A stretch of DNA of 5,302 nucleotides from an archaeon. Its GTDB lineage: Archaea; B1Sed10-29; WALL01. Each line of letters begins with the position of its first letter. Position 1 is the first letter of the stretch. Positions 5,090-5,302 of this stretch are shown piece after piece. The notes under the pieces were generated by a model. That model was given only the letters and a program-made list of their open reading frames with translations, made no database searches and had not been told where the DNA came from. The translations under genes were made by a program, and so were the position numbers. The stretch is taken from positions 1-5,302 of the forward strand of contig JAUVIW010000068.1 of the NCBI GenBank assembly GCA_030592525.1, in the 5' to 3' direction.

Positions 5090-5302
5090 ATGAAGCGCCT
5101 TGTTCTTCGGGGAGAAGAGCTTATTGACAAGAGCATTCCCTCTCTCGTGCTCCTGCTGTTGGCCATTATTGTGGTGGACCTGTTTTTCCGCCACGAGGCC
5201 GAGGCATACCACGCTTACATTGAGGCAGCGGACTGGCTCATCATAGGTGTCTTCGCCTTGGACCTCGTGTTCAAGTACAATCGTGTTAGGCAGGTGCCTG
5301 AG
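5090..5302 (+). CDS. Membrane protein, 3'-truncated; possible ion-channel S1-S2 region
   Basis: The frame is open from 5084 to the window end. I start it at the second ATG (5090, MKRLVLRGEELIDKS) because its distance from the TATA box equals that of the other leaderless genes; the first ATG, two codons earlier, remains possible. Seventy-one residues are visible: a charged cytoplasmic-like N-terminus, a hydrophobic segment (about residues 15-33, IPSLVLLLLAIIVVDLFF), a loop (RHEAEAYHAYIEAAD), a second segment (about 49-63, WLIIGVFALDLVFKY) and a basic NRVRQ. The acidic residue followed by F-K-Y at the end of the second segment and the basic turn recall S2 of voltage-sensor-type ion channels. 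That is a pattern impression only, since the pore lies outside the window. No Shine-Dalgarno site is seen. It is divergent from the ACT gene. Confidence 0.75.
   Translation, partial: MKRLVLRGEELIDKSIPSLVLLLLAIIVVDLFFRHEAEAYHAYIEAADWLIIGVFALDLVFKYNRVRQVPE

Noticed and set aside
4690..5166. Frames opposite the ACT gene (4690-5013, plus) and across its promoter (4954-5166, minus)
   Set aside because: The first is antisense to conserved ACT sequence; the second covers both TATA boxes and the start of the partial membrane-protein gene. Neither has a plausible start signal.
1..5302. A defence system, mobile element, CRISPR array or stable RNA gene
   Set aside because: I saw no transposase or integrase motifs, no regularly spaced repeats, no terminal inverted repeats and no tRNA cloverleaf sequence on either strand; all gaps between genes are under 110 bases.

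Overview
The window is archaeal chromosomal DNA. The strongest evidence is the C-terminal two thirds of a thermosome (group II chaperonin) subunit ending in the Gly/Met-rich GGM tail. Archaeal TATA boxes at a fixed distance from start codons, apparently leaderless genes and U-rich terminator-like tracts agree with this. GC is moderately high: about 60% or more in sampled lines of the chaperonin, and about 48% in sampled lines of the SDR gene. I cannot place the lineage from this sequence alone.

Layout from left to right: (1) 3-1058 (+), 5'-truncated thermosome subunit, followed by a GC hairpin plus T-tract terminator. (2) 1147-1806 (+), short-chain dehydrogenase/reductase with its own TATA box and apparently leaderless. 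(3) 1810-2202 (-) and 2212-2394 (-), a tightly coupled pair of small uncharacterised membrane proteins (about 4 and 2 transmembrane segments), convergent with the SDR across a 3-bp gap. (4) 2451-4604 (+), a 717-residue secreted, C-terminally anchored transglutaminase-like protein with a Cys/His/Asp triad and Ig-like regions, divergent from the membrane pair across 56 bp. (5) 4593-4985 (-), a tandem ACT-domain protein whose 3' end overlaps the transglutaminase gene by 12 bp. (6) 5090-5302 (+), the start of a membrane protein cut by the window end, possibly the S1-S2 part of an ion channel.

The genes do not form one obvious pathway. Apart from the two-gene membrane pair, each appears to be its own transcription unit. 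I see no mobile element, CRISPR array, tRNA or rRNA. The points most worth a second look are: the divergent 2395-2450 region, where one TATA element sits at the same distance from two leaderless starts; the in-frame TAG that alone separates the two small membrane ORFs; and the alternation of leaderless and Shine-Dalgarno-led genes. I did not find a convincing new multi-gene system.
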